A stretch of DNA of 64,000 nucleotides, taken from contig JADKIC010000025.1 in NCBI GenBank assembly GCA_016721435.1, forward strand, positions 1 to 64,000. Reading direction: 5' to 3'. The notes under the pieces were generated by a model. It was not told where the DNA came from and did not search any database. It saw only the letters and a list, made by a program, of their open reading frames with translations. Position numbers and translations under genes: made by a program. Shown in pieces: positions 7,217 to 17,757 of this stretch. Positions within the stretch are counted from its first letter, which is position 1. Each line of letters starts with the position of its first letter. Origin of the DNA: Bacteroidota bacterium. Its GTDB lineage: Bacteria > Bacteroidota > Bacteroidia > AKYH767-A > OLB10.

Positions 7217-9755
7217 ATGGAAGCTAAATTCTCACCCCGGGTAAAAGATGTCATCACGTTCAGTCGTGAGGAAGCTTTGCGCCTAGGCCATGATTACATA
7301 GGAACCGAACATCTTCTTTTAGGCCTCATTCGAGAGGGTGAAGGAATGGCAATTAAGTTTCTGAAATCATTAAACATCAACCTGGTTGAGCTCAGGAAAT
7401 CCGTTGAAAATGCGGTAAAAGGAAATGCAGGTTCGGTCACGAATCTGAACAATATCCCTCTTACAAAGCAAGCTGAAAAGGCATTAAAGATTACCTACCT
7501 TGAAGCGAAGATTTTCAAAAGTGAAATCATCGGTACTGAACATCTGTTACTCGCCATTTTAAAAGACGAGGACAACATAGCCACTCAAATTCTCAACCAA
7601 TTTGGGGTGACCTATGATATCATGCGGGAAGAGCTTGAACTTTTTAAATCTAATTTCAAGTCAGAAGCCCCTCAATCTCCTTCGGATGATGATCCTTACT
7701 CCAAGGATGATGATGGTCCTTCCTTTGGTTCTTCCCAGAAAAAGCCGGGTGAAACGAAATCCAAGACGCCCGTTTTGGACAATTTTGGCCGGGATCTTAC
7801 AAAAGCTGCCGAAGAAGGAAAACTTGATCCGATTGTGGGCCGGGAAAAGGAGATTGAGCGCGTTTCTCAAATTCTCTCCCGCCGTAAGAAAAACAATCCT
7901 ATCCTGATTGGAGAGCCCGGTGTAGGAAAATCAGCCATTGCTGAAGGTCTTGCATTGAGAATCATTCAACGAAAGGTTTCCCGAATATTATTTAATAAAC
8001 GAATCGTTACACTCGATCTTGCTTCACTAGTGGCCGGAACAAAATACCGTGGTCAGTTTGAAGAGCGGATGAAAGCCGTAATGAATGAGCTGGAAAATCT
8101 CCGGATGTCATCCTATTCATCGATGAAATACATACTATTATTGGTGCAGGTGGTGCTTCCGGTTCATTGGATGCTTCCAATATGTTTAAACCTGCATTAG
8201 CCCGCGGAGAAATTCAGTGCATTGGTGCCACGACATTGGATGAATATCGCCAGTATATTGAAAAGGATGGTGCATTGGATCGTCGTTTTCAAAAAGTAAT
8301 TGTTGATCCTACCTCCGTAGAAGAAACTGTTCAGATCCTTTCAAATATCAAAGAAAGTACGAAGAGCACCATCATGTAACCTATACAGATGCCGCTATTC
8401 AGGCTTGTGTTAAATTAACCAACAGATATATCACCGACCGCTTTTTACCGGATAAGGCTATTGATGCCCTTGACGAAGCCGGTTCACGTGTACATATTTC
8501 AAATATTCATGTTCCCCAGAATATCATTGAACTAGAAAACAAAGTTCAGGATATAAAAGTGGAAAAGAACCGTGTTGTGCGTAGTCAGAAATATGAAGAA
8601 GCTGCACGTCTCCGTGACTCCGAGAAACAATTGCTTGAACAACTTGAAGGAGCAAAACGTGCCTGGGAAGAAGAAACCAAGACACAACGTTACACCGTGG
8701 ACCTCGAGGATGTTTCACAGGTGGTGGCCATGATGAGCGGTATTCCGGTAACACGAATTGCACAAGCGGAAACCACCAGGTTAATTAAAATGCCTGAAGA
8801 GTTGAGCGGAAAAGTAATCGGTCAGGATGATGCAGTGAAAAAAGTCGTGAAGGCCATTCAAAGGAACCGTGCCGGATTAAAAGATCCGAATAAACCCATC
8901 GGTACGTTTATCTTCTTAGGACCTACCGGTGTGGGTAAAACTGAACTTGCGAAAGTGCTCAGCCGTTACTTATTCGATACAGAAGACGCACTCATTCGAA
9001 TTGACATGAGTGAATATATGGAGAAGTTTGCAGTTTCCAGACTCATCGGAGCGCCTCCCGGATATGTGGGTTATGAAGAAGGTGGTCAGCTGACAGAAAA
9101 AGTTCGTCGTAAGCCCTACTCTATTGTATTGCTCGACGAAATTGAAAAAGCTCATCCGGATGTATTTAACTTGCTCCTTCAGGTACTTGATGATGGACAA
9201 CTCACAGATAGCTTAGGTCGTAAAGTAGATTTCAAGAATACGATCATTATTATGACATCCAACATTGGGTCACGTCAATTAAAAGATTTCGGACAGGGAG
9301 TAGGATTTTCTACAGCATCTAAAAATAATCAGGCAGATGAACATGCCAGAGGTGTAATTGAGAATTCTCTTAAAAAGGCCTTTGCACCGGAATTTCTGAA
9401 TCGAATTGATGATGTAGTCATTTTCAATGGTCTTTCTAAAGAAGATATATTCAAAATCATTGACCTTGAATTGGAGCATCTCTATAAAAGAGTAAATGAA
9501 CTGGGATATAAAGTGAAGTTGTCAGATGATGCAAAGGAATTCCTGACAGACAAAGGATACGATTCTAATTTCGGTGCGCGACCATTGAAGCGTGCTATCC
9601 AGAAATATGTAGAAGATCCAATGGCCGAGGAGATCATAAAGGGAGAATTAAGCGAAGGAGACACCATTGAATTAATAAAAGATCCGGAATCGGAAGGACT
9701 CAAGGTTTCCATAATGAAACCACCCAAACCCAAAAAGAAGAAGGAAGAATCATAA
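7217..9755 (+). CDS. clpC: ATP-dependent Clp protease ATP-binding subunit ClpC
   Basis: An AAA+ unfoldase that feeds proteins to ClpP. Residues 1-150 form the double Clp-N domain (GTEHLLLGLIREGEG and its second copy). The first AAA module has Walker A GEPGVGKS and the DEIHTIIGAGG segment. A UVR-like coiled middle (KYEEAARLRDSEKQLLEQ) follows, then the second AAA module with GPTGVGKT and the sensor region NRIDDVVIF. Frame slips near 8097 and 8350 split it into three pieces, but all family blocks are present in order and total length (about 845 aa) is normal. A terminator follows the stop. Confidence 0.93.
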
Positions 9756-9757
9756 AA

Positions 9758-9786
9758 AAAAGCCCGTTGAAAAACGGGCTTTTTTA
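9758..9786 (+). terminator. Intrinsic terminator after clpC
   Basis: AAGCCCGTT pairs with AACGGGCTT around a short A-rich loop, with A before and T after the stem. It can also serve the convergent fabI gene. Confidence 0.9.
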
Positions 9787-9808
9787 ATGATTTACTTATA
9801 CAGTTTTA

Positions 9809-10621
9809 TCAGGATTGAAATTTATCCATCACCTCATTACTCACTCCTGTAAATGAAAATCCACCGTCGTGAAAAAGATTTTGCATGGTTACATGTTTAG
9901 TCAAATCGGAGAAGAGCGAAATACAATAATCGGCACAAGCTTCTGCTGTTGCATTTCCTAATGGTGAAATGGCATCCGCATAATTAAAGAAAGAATCAAA
10001 TCCCTTAACACCTTGTCCGGCGGTAGTTTTTGTTGGTGATTGAGAAATCGTATTCACCCTCACTTTTCGAAATTTTCCGTAATGGTAGCCATAACTTCTG
10101 GCTATACTTTCCAGCATTGATTTCGCATCCGCCATATCATTATAATCCGGGAAAACCCGCTGTGCTGCGATATAGGTTAAAGCGACTACACTACCCCACT
10201 CACTGATAGCATCCAGTTTCATTGCTGATTGCAAAACTCTATGCAATGACATCGCCGAGATATCAATAGTCTTATGAAAGTATTCATAATCCAGATCGGT
10301 ATAAGGTTTATTCTTCCTCACATTTGGAGACATTCCGATAGAATGTAATACAAAGTCTACTTTACCACCTAGCACTTCCGCCGATTGATTAAAGAGATTT
10401 TCAAGATCTGTCATCGATGTGGCATCAGCTCCAATCACCTGTGCATTGCATTGTTCTGCCAGTTGATTGATGGCTCCCATTCTCAATGCGACCGGTGCAT
10501 TTGTCAGCGTAAAAGCTGCACCTTCTTCATGGGCTCTGACTGCAACTTTCCAAGCAATAGAATTGGGATCAAGTGCGCCAAAAATTATTCCCCGTTTACC
10601 TTTTAATAATGAGTATGACAT
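9809..10621 (-). CDS. fabI: Enoyl-[acyl-carrier-protein] reductase (NADH)
   Basis: Catalyses the last reduction of each fatty-acid elongation cycle. It is a short-chain dehydrogenase with the FabI-type nucleotide site near the N-terminus (GKRGIIFGALDPNSIAW) and the catalytic Tyr-x6-Lys pair in YNDMADAK. Length from MSYSLLKGKRG is 270 aa, normal for FabI. I chose this ATG at 10621 rather than one 21 bp upstream because the family starts a few residues before the beta strand GKRGIIFG. Gene order fabI-recN-porD-coaBC-rpoZ-bamD on one strand is common in Bacteroidota. Confidence 0.93.
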   Translation of the reverse strand: MSYSLLKGKRGIIFGALDPNSIAWKVAVRAHEEGAAFTLTNAPVALRMGAINQLAEQCNAQVIGADATSMTDLENLFNQSAEVLGGKVDFVLHSIGMSPNVRKNKPYTDLDYEYFHKTIDISAMSLHRVLQSAMKLDAISEWGSVVALTYIAAQRVFPDYNDMADAKSMLESIARSYGYHYGKFRKVRVNTISQSPTKTTAGQGVKGFDSFFNYADAISPLGNATAEACADYCISLFSDLTKHVTMQNLFHDGGFSFTGVSNEVMDKFQS

Positions 10622-10698
10622 ACGATGTGGTTTATGGTCCAAAAATAGTGCTTTGTATCATCCCGACGGAAAAAGGATAAAATTATTTGATTATCAAT

Positions 10699-12357
10699 CT
10701 ATTGACTTAATAAGTCCTTTGCATTTTCAAGTGCAGCGGCACTCAGTGCTTCCCCGCTTAACATTCTGGCTATTTCATTTACGCGTTCTTGCTCCTCCAA
10801 CTTCTTTAAAAAGGAACGGGTCAACCCTTTTCTAACTTCCTTATAAACTAAAAAATGATCATCACCTTTCGATGCAAGTTGTGGTAAATGCGTAATGGCA
10901 AGAACCTGATGATTCTTCGCCATTTGCTTCAGGATTGTTCCCACGCGTGCAGCCGTCTCGCCTGAAATCCCGGTATCAATTTCATCGAATATCACAGTGG
11001 GCATAGCAGACAGACGTGCGAGCAGTGCTTTAATACAAAGCATCAATCTTGACATTTCTCCACCGGAAGCCACTTTACCTAACTCTTTAAAATCAACCCC
11101 TTTATTTGCGGAAAACATAAATACAATTTTCTCCATTCCCTCCGGCAAAAAACCTTCATCTTTATCTTTCACCAATTTGATTTTAAAAACAGCATGTGGC
11201 ATTGACAATTCTGCCAGTTGTTTGGTAATCTCTTTTTCAATTAAAGGAATAGCAGCATGGCGGGATTTACTGAGTTCCTCTCCTGAAATTTCGAGCACTT
11301 TTATAGCTTCATTTAGTTTTGAAGTAAGTGCCAGTAACTGATCTTCCAACGAACCAATCGCAGTAATTTTAGTATCGAGACTCTCCTTCAGCATCAACAA
11401 TTCTTCCACGGAATTCACCCGGTGCTTTTTTTGCAGATTATAAATCGAACTCAGGCGGTCACCAATAAATTCAAGCCGGTTTGGATCTACTTGTAAAGTT
11501 GTGGCGGCTGACTCCACTTCTTCATGCACATCCTTCAGCTCTACCAATGACGACTGAATACGTTCAGCCAAGAGACTAAATTTTCATCGTAATTTTTATT
11601 GCATTTAAGGATTGCTGAACACTGAGAAGTTGAACGATGATATTATTATCTTCTTCTCTAAGAATACCCATTGCTTTTCCTAACTGAAGAAGTATATCTT
11701 CTGAATGTTCTAAACGTTCCTGTGCCTGCTCCAACAATTCCTGCTCCCCGGAATCAACTGCACACTATTTAATTCATCAAACTGAAAAGTAAAATAATCA
11801 AGGTCTGCTTTACTCTGCTTTTCGGCTTCCTTCAGTAAAATCAATTCTTTGCGCAACTCCTTAACATTTTTGTAATCCGCCTTGTATTTCTCAAGTTGAT
11901 TTTCATTGCCTGCATAGGCATCCAGCACATGCATTTGAAACTTACCATCTGAAAGCAGTAAGGTTTCATGCTGACTATGGATATCGAGCAATTTCGAAGA
12001 CAACTCTTTCAATAAGGCAAGTCCAACAGGAGTATCGTTCACAAAGGCTCTTGATTTTCCTTCCGTATTAATTTCACGGCGGACAGTAGTCTCCTTATCG
12101 TAATCCAATTCATGCCCGGAAAACAAATCCTGAAGATGATAAGGAGCAATCTCAAATACAGCTTCCACAATGCATTTTTTCTCTTTATTGAGAAGAAGGG
12201 AGGCATCAACACGCTGACCGGAGATCATCCCAAGCGCTCCTAGAATAATAGATTTTCCGGCCCCGGTTTCCCCGGTTATAATGCTCAAACCTTTCTCCAG
12301 CCGGATATCCAGTTGATCAATTAAAACGTAATTATTGACTGATAATTTCTTTAACAT
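10699..12357 (-). CDS. recN: DNA repair protein RecN
   Basis: An SMC-like ATPase for double-strand-break repair. The N-terminal half has Walker A GETGAGKS (residues about 30-37) and a long coiled coil. The C-terminal half has the ABC signature region ASGGEMSRLML and Walker B VIFDEIDTGISG. Two slips near 11750 and 11575 move the frame across the coiled coil, and the bridging sequence reads cleanly as heptad-like helix once restored. Full length is about 552 aa, as expected. It lies between fabI and porD on the same strand. Confidence 0.92.
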
Positions 12358-12422
12358 GCTATAAGCTTTTAATGAAAACCGTTAGAATAAAAATTTAATT
12401 CATTTGCTTACCTGATCGCCAT

Positions 12423-13322
12423 TTAACCTCCGGTAATTTTCTGATACTTGGATGTATTGATGGGATCAATGTCACTCAATGTTTGCTTTGCCTGTGATTT
12501 CACATCGGCCGGGGCATTCGAAAAAAGATTCACCATTTCATCCACTTTCGCATCGAAAAGTGTTTTCATAAAAACGGAGAGTGGCTTATCGGCATGAACA
12601 CGTCGGAGTTTTTCAAGACTTGTGGCGATAACACGTGCAGATTCATCCGTTTTCTTAGTCATTACATCGAGACCTTTACGATGAAAATCATAGTAGAATT
12701 GACGAATAGGTTTATAGATAGGATTATTCACATTTTCCATTAACCAGAACCTGTTTCTGAGGCCTTCAAATGCTTTCCATCCGGGTTCAGGAGCATTCGC
12801 ACTATTGGCCACGATCGCTTGCGCTTTTGCAAAGTATGGACTTCCACCGAGAGGAGAAAATGTCTCATAATCGAAACCGATAATAGTATAGGCGTAAAAG
12901 GCAAGAACCATTACCAGATTAGGATTTACTTGTCCGTCGTTGTATTCAAAGGGTTGGAATTCTACATATCGAAAATTAAAATCATCATCCTTATAATTTA
13001 GTACAGGAGAATTGTAGGAGGTCCCAAAAACAGGTCTTCTGGAACTCACCTGAATTGATGCCTTAAATTCATCCGTCCCAACCCGCTCTTCTATTTCTAT
13101 TTGGATACTACACTCTATCTTTTCTTCATTTTTAATTTTATCATTCGTCCATTTGGTATTATTAATAAACTCCATAATTGAAGTTTGCAAAGTGGTAAAA
13201 ATTCTTTTATCGGACGATTGAATACGGGGAGAGATCACTGAGACAGAGCAATTCAATTCCTGAGCCATAGCAGTAGGAATAGACAGCACTATCAGTAACG
13301 CGATTAATAGGAGATTACGCAT
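12423..13322 (-). CDS. porD: PorD / DUF4835 periplasmic protein of type IX secretion
   Basis: A 299-aa protein with a signal peptide (cleavage after AMAQ). The body matches the DUF4835 family, called PorD in Porphyromonas and needed for efficient T9SS function. Typical family blocks visible are CSIQIEIEERV, YVEFQPFEYND and the aromatic-rich RNRFWLMENVNN. The start overlaps the end of coaBC by 8 bp, so translation is probably coupled. T9SS cargo genes elsewhere in the window (24494, 47800, 49325) agree with a working T9SS. Confidence 0.88.
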   Translation of the reverse strand: MRNLLLIALLIVLSIPTAMAQELNCSVSVISPRIQSSDKRIFTTLQTSIMEFINNTKWTNDKIKNEEKIECSIQIEIEERVGTDEFKASIQVSSRRPVFGTSYNSPVLNYKDDDFNFRYVEFQPFEYNDGQVNPNLVMVLAFYAYTIIGFDYETFSPLGGSPYFAKAQAIVANSANAPEPGWKAFEGLRNRFWLMENVNNPIYKPIRQFYYDFHRKGLDVMTKKTDESARVIATSLEKLRRVHADKPLSVFMKTLFDAKVDEMVNLFSNAPADVKSQAKQTLSDIDPINTSKYQKITGG

Positions 13323-14513
13323 GCATCAAATTTAATAAAGAATCTATGATTTCCTTTGCGACCAGGTCTTTACTCATCAACGGAACATCTTTCATCGTGT
13401 TGTCTTTAAATAACAAAGTCACTTTATTCGTATCGGTTCCAAAGCCGGCACCTTCGTCATTCATTGAATTCAACACAATCATATCCAAATTCTTACGGGT
13501 TAATTTCTCTTGAGCATTCTCCAATTCATTTTGAGTTTCCAGAGCAAAACCAATCAACAATTGATTTCGCTTTTTTATTTTGCCAAGATGAAGGAGAATA
13601 TCTTCCGTTTTGGAGAGTTCAAGATTCCAGGCGGCTTCCTTTTTTTTCACTTTTTGATCATTCACTTTTTTAGGTGTATAATCAGCAACTGCAGCGGTCA
13701 TAATAGCGGCATCCATTTCGGGAAAAATACCGGTACAGGCATTCAACATTTCTTCAGCAGAAGTGACAGAAACGAGATGAACTGCCGAAGGAATTTCAAT
13801 CTGAAGTGGCCCGCTCACAAAATAAACGGTAGCACCGGCATTCAACAATGCACGAGCAATGGCCACTCCCATTTTACCTGTAGAAAAATTTGAAATGTAT
13901 CTGACCGGATCAATTTTCTCTCTGGTTGGTCCGGCAGATACAAGAATTTTTTTTCCAGCAAGCGGTTTATCTGAATCAAAATAAGAAGAGATTTTTTTCG
14001 AGGATAAATTCAGGTTCCTGCATTCGACCTTCCCCTATAATTCCTGAAGCCAATTCACCTTTTGCAGGGTCGATGAATAAAACACCGCGCTTCTTTAAGA
14101 GGGCAATATTGGCCCGGGTAGCTTCATGTAAAAACATATCGTGATCCATAGCCAGGCAACCATTACAGGGCATCTGGCGGAAAGAAAACGGCATGAATTA
14201 AATTTTGACAGGTACCATTTGCGAAGGCGGCGAGTGTATTTGCTGAGATAGGGGCAACCACAAACAAATCTGCCCATAGCCCCAATTCTACATGGTTATT
14301 CCAGGTTTGCTCAGCGGAAACCATTTGAGAGAGTACAGGCTTTTTAGATAATACCGAAAGCGTTAAAGGAGAAATAAACGCGGCAGCAGATTCAGACATA
14401 ATCACCTGAACCTCTGCTCCTTCCAGTACTAGTAAACGGGTGATCAGGGCTGCTTTATATGCAGCTATACTACCGGTTATTCCTAGGATAATCCTTTTTC
14501 CGGCCAGTTGCAT
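13315..14513 (-). CDS. coaBC: Bifunctional phosphopantothenoylcysteine decarboxylase / phosphopantothenate-cysteine ligase
   Basis: Performs two steps of coenzyme A synthesis. The N-terminal CoaC flavoprotein half shows GSIAAYKA, the histidine in NHVELG, the flavin segment APISANTLAAFANGTCQNL, and AMDHDM followed by GELASGIIGEGRM. The C-terminal CoaB half contains AAVADYTP and the nucleotide-binding end. Slips near 14170 and 13985 split it into three frames; restored length is about 400 aa, normal. It is followed with overlap by porD and preceded by rpoZ. Confidence 0.92.
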
Positions 14514-14524
14514 CCCGAAAAAAT

Positions 14525-14845
14525 TTATTGTTCGTTTGCCGGATTACGGTAATAAATTTTACCGTCGAGGAATTCCTGAATAGAAATCAAAGAAGCTTTT
14601 GGTAACTTCTCATAGTGCTTAGATATCTCAATTTGTTCGCGATTCTCAAAAATTTCCTCGAGATTATCGGTAATGCTGGCAAATTCTGAAAGCTTATCAT
14701 TCAATTCCTCCTTCATTTCGGCAGAAATATGATTAGCTCTTTTCGCTAAAACCACCAATGATTCGTAAATATTTCCGGTTTTCTCCTCAAAATTGACAAG
14801 ATCCCTGGTTACCGTAGTATTCGTAGATGATTTGTAATTAGCCAT
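14525..14845 (-). CDS. rpoZ: RNA polymerase omega subunit, Bacteroidota type
   Basis: A 106-aa protein with the Bacteroidota omega pattern: TGNIYESLVVLAKRANHI near residues 24-41 corresponds to the helix that clamps the beta-prime tail, and the C-terminal half is charged and helical. It lies 11 bp upstream of coaBC and downstream of bamD on the same strand, the usual Bacteroidota order. Family assignment rests on this context and the helix motif. Confidence 0.85.
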   Translation of the reverse strand: MANYKSSTNTTVTRDLVNFEEKTGNIYESLVVLAKRANHISAEMKEELNDKLSEFASITDNLEEIFENREQIEISKHYEKLPKASLISIQEFLDGKIYYRNPANEQ

Positions 14846-14880
14846 GCGTCAATAATTTATGTTTTATAAGTATCTTTAGA

Positions 14881-15693
14881 TCAATTAATTCCAGAAGATT
14901 TGAGGGCACTTTCCCCTAATTCCTTTTGAATAGCATCAAAAGTACGTTCTGCTTCGCGAAGATACTTACTTTGGGAGAAATTATCTACTAATTTGTAATA
15001 CTCTTCCAAACTCAACTTTAAGCGCTCCTGTCTTTTGGATTCAACGGAGTTGATGGCATATAGATAGGAGGACTTCAAACTAAGAAAAAGAGCTTCCTCC
15101 TTATATATGGTATAAGGGAAATCTTTAAGCAGGTTAGAAAAGGCAACAACTGCGGCCTTATAATTTTCAGTTCTAAAATACAACTTCGCATTATCAAAAG
15201 ATTTCACTTCCAGTTTCAAGCGCAGTTCATCGATGTACTTATTTGACTCTTCTACTTTTTTACTATTCGGAAACTTATTAATAAAGAGTTGGAATTTATC
15301 TATGGCATCATACGTGCTGGTTTGATCTAAACTCGAAACAGGCGAATCCAGATAATAGCAATACGCATACATATATTGCATTTCTTCTGCATAAGTACTA
15401 CTTGGATAACTTTGAACAAAATTATTAAAGTGATATGCAGCCATCGTGAAGTCATCTACATAATATGTACAGTACACATAATAATAATATGACTTTTCTG
15501 CTTTCGACGTTCCGCGATACACACTGATCAACTCTTCGAACAATTGCAGTGAGTGATAATAATCTTTCTTCTCATAATACTTTACAGCGGCTTCGTACTT
15601 TGCTTCCATATCAGTACTCTTCATATGATGTTGAAACTTGCTGCATGAATTTAAGAGCAAGAGTGAAATGATAATTAGTAATAGCTGCTTCAT
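14881..15693 (-). CDS. bamD: Outer membrane assembly lipoprotein BamD
   Basis: A lipoprotein of the BAM complex that inserts beta-barrel proteins. The lipobox is LLNSC, so mature Cys is at about residue 16. Five TPR-like helix pairs follow, rich in tyrosine (YYEKKDYYHSLQLFEEL). I chose the ATG at 15693. A TTG seven codons upstream lies inside the TACCTTTG promoter box at 15712-15719 and cannot be the start of a transcript from that promoter. Length is then 270 aa, normal. First gene of the bamD-rpoZ-coaBC-porD-recN-fabI run. Confidence 0.88.
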   Translation of the reverse strand: MKQLLLIIISLLLLNSCSKFQHHMKSTDMEAKYEAAVKYYEKKDYYHSLQLFEELISVYRGTSKAEKSYYYYVYCTYYVDDFTMAAYHFNNFVQSYPSSTYAEEMQYMYAYCYYLDSPVSSLDQTSTYDAIDKFQLFINKFPNSKKVEESNKYIDELRLKLEVKSFDNAKLYFRTENYKAAVVAFSNLLKDFPYTIYKEEALFLSLKSSYLYAINSVESKRQERLKLSLEEYYKLVDNFSQSKYLREAERTFDAIQKELGESALKSSGIN

Positions 15694-15711
15694 TACATTT
15701 TTAGTATGATG

Positions 15712-15719
15712 CAAAGGTA
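15712..15719 (-). promoter_or_regulatory. Bacteroidota -7 box upstream of bamD
   Basis: TACCTTTG on the minus strand fits TAnnTTTG. It lies about 19 bp before the chosen bamD ATG and rules out the longer TTG-initiated reading. A clear -33 TTTG at the right distance is not seen. Confidence 0.5.
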
Positions 15720-15795
15720 CTGATTTGCATGATGTGATTTTATTTGATTAACAAATGCATGTTGAAAAGATTGTGGAAGGTATTGAATTTAACTT

Positions 15796-15803
15796 TATTT
15801 TTG
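15796..15803 (+). promoter_or_regulatory. Bacteroidota -7 box upstream of the AONS-family gene
   Basis: TATTTTTG fits TAnnTTTG, with a TTG at 15771-15773 about 22 bp upstream as a weak -33 element. It would give a leader of about 65 nt. Confidence 0.4.
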
Positions 15804-15875
15804 TGATGATATTTCGGTCGCATTCTAAAGCGTAAATACAACAACGTTAGCGAAAGGAAAAAAGTATAAATTGAA

Positions 15876-17121
15876 ATGACAGATATATTCGAAAAGATTC
15901 GAAAGAACAGGGGGCCATTGGGAATGCATGCAAAAGATGCTCACGGTTATTTTACATTCCCAAAGTTAGAAGGCGATATTTCAAATAAGATGATTTTCCG
16001 CGGTAAAGAAAAGTTAGTATGGAGTCTCAATAATTATTTAGGTTTAGCCAACCATCCTGAAGTTCGTAAAGCAGATGCTGAAGCCGGTTTAAAGTTTGGT
16101 TATGCGATGCCCATGGGCGCAAGAATGATGTCCGGGAATTCAAATTATCATGAACAACTGGAAGCCGAGTTGTCAAAATTCATGCAGAAAGAAGATACTA
16201 TTCTTTTGAATTTTGGTTACCAGGGTATGACAAGCGCAATAGATTGCCTTGTGGACAGGCATGATGTAATTGTATCTCCGAATCCCATGCCTGCATTATA
16301 GATGGTTTAAGATTACATATGGGTAAGCGTTTTGTTTATCCTCATAATGATATTGACAATCTTACCAAGCAATTGGAGCGTGCAACAAAATTAGCTGATC
16401 AGACCGGCGGCGGTATACTTGTAATAACAGAGGGTGTATTTGGTATGTCAGGTGATCAGGGTAAACTTAAAGAAATAGTTGAACTCAAAAAGAAGTTCAA
16501 TTTCAGATTATTTGTTGATGATGCACATGGATTTGGAACCATGGGGGCAACAGGTGCCGGAACCGGAGAACATCAGGGCTGCCAGGATGGAATAGATATT
16601 TACTTTGGTACTTTCGCAAAATCAATGGCCCTTATTGGAGCATTTATCAGCAGTAATGAACAAATAGTAGAATACCTGCGCTATAATATGCGGTCACAAA
16701 TTTTGCCAAGTCACTTCCAATGCCCTTAGTGATTGGAGCCTTGAAGCGTTTAGAGTTGTTGCGCACAAAGCCTGAGTTAAAAGAAAATCTTTGGAAAATC
16801 ACAAATGCGCTTCAATCCGGATTAAAGGAAGCAGGGTTTGAAATTGGTAACACCAACTCCCCTGTTACACCTGTTATCTTGAACGGTACTATTCCTGAAG
16901 CAACGAATCTGATTCTTGACCTTCGTGAGAATTATGATATTTTCTGTTCTATGGTGGTATACCCGGTTGTTCCGAAAGGTGTCATCATGCTGCGATTGAT
17001 CCCAACAGCAGTTCATACCCTTGAAGATGTAAATTATACCATAAAAGCATTTAAAGATATTCAGTCTAATCTTAAAGCCGGCAAGTATAACGTCGATAAA
17101 ATCGTTACCACAATATCATAA
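15876..17121 (+). CDS. PLP-dependent acyltransferase of the alpha-oxoamine synthase family
   Basis: Fold type I enzyme of the family that contains 8-amino-7-oxononanoate synthase, 2-amino-3-ketobutyrate CoA ligase and serine palmitoyltransferase. It would condense an amino acid with an acyl thioester. Visible marks are SLNNYLGLANHPEV, the aromatic/His segment SHACIIDG, the PLP aspartate in FVDDAHGFGTMG, and the PLP lysine in FGTFAKSM. Slips near 16275 (four bases) and 16698 (one T in a T run) split it; restored length is about 413 aa. Bacteroidota make sphingolipids and sulfonolipids with such enzymes, so a lipid role is plausible, but the substrate cannot be read from this sequence. Confidence 0.85.
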
Positions 17122-17289
17122 AACCAGAATGAGGAAAAGCAATGCACCATGTCGTTGGAATTAATGAGAAGTTGCCAGGTGAAAAGTGTCAGAAAGGAAA
17201 AGGTTACATGAATTGTAACAAATATTAATCAGTGACAGTATAACCACAACAAATAAATCGTTAACCCAATTCAAAACTCAAAAAAAACA

Positions 17290-17610
17290 ATGAAACAGAA
17301 CATGGAAATGACAAAAAGCACAACTCCAAGTGCAGCCGGTGTAACACGCATCATCGGATTCAAAATGACAAATGTTGAAGCGATGGCTGCTCCTAAGAAA
17401 GCTGCTGAAAAGTCTGCAAAAAAGGCGACTAAAAAAGCTGCAAAGAAAGGAGCTAAAAAGGCTGCTAAAAAAGGAGCTAAAAAAGCAACTAAAAAAGTAG
17501 CTAAGAAAGCAACTAAAAAAGTAGCTAAAAAAGCAACTAAGAAAGTAGCTAAAAAAGCAACTAAGAAAGTGGCTAAAAAAGCAACTAAAAAAGCAACCAA
17601 GAAGAAATAA
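17290..17610 (+). CDS. Histone H1-like Lys/Ala repeat protein
   Basis: A 106-aa very basic protein. Residues 1-33 are ordinary; from about 34 to the end it is made of lysine pairs alternating with Ala, Thr, Val and Gly, resembling the H1 C-terminal tail. At DNA level the last part is a direct repeat of 24 bp coding for KKVAKKAT, four times with small changes. It should bind and compact DNA without sequence preference. The opposite-strand frame is a mirror of the repeat and not a gene. A terminator follows at 17634-17663. Confidence 0.82.
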   Translation: MKQNMEMTKSTTPSAAGVTRIIGFKMTNVEAMAAPKKAAEKSAKKATKKAAKKGAKKAAKKGAKKATKKVAKKATKKVAKKATKKVAKKATKKVAKKATKKATKKK

Positions 17611-17633
17611 TCAACTTCTTGGGTTAACAAAAA

Positions 17634-17663
17634 AAGGCCTCTGCGTAGCAGGGGCTTTTTTTG
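17634..17663 (+). terminator. Terminator after the H1-like gene
   Basis: GCCTCTGC pairs with GCAGGGGC (one G-T pair) around a 3-nt loop, with A before and T after. It can serve both this gene and the convergent FKBP operon. Confidence 0.85.
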
Positions 17664-17724
17664 TTTAAGGTTTAAAGTTTAAGGTTTAAAGTTTAAAGTT
17701 TCAAAGATTAAGGTTTAAAGGTTT
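17664..17724. repeat. Short heptamer repeat tract
   Basis: About eight imperfect copies of TTTAAGG / TTTAAAG in a row between a terminator and the convergent FKBP gene. No coding potential. Such AT-rich heptamers vary easily by slippage. Confidence 0.7.
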
Positions 17725-17757
17725 CACAAAGTTCAAATCTGTAAACAAGTAATACTT

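Noticed and set aside
7217..9755. clpC, coaBC, recN, ccoNO and similar genes as pseudogenes
   Set aside because: Each has one or two slips, often in homopolymers, with full conservation on both sides; essential genes would not all be decaying. Treated as sequence errors.
17271..17630. 119-codon leftward ORF rich in LVAFLATF
   Set aside because: Exact mirror of the Lys/Ala repeat gene on the other strand; the pseudo-membrane pattern is a by-product of the lysine codons.
17664..17724. Telomere-like or origin-like repeat (TTTAAGG)
   Set aside because: Only eight imperfect units in a convergent intergenic gap; simple slippage repeat.
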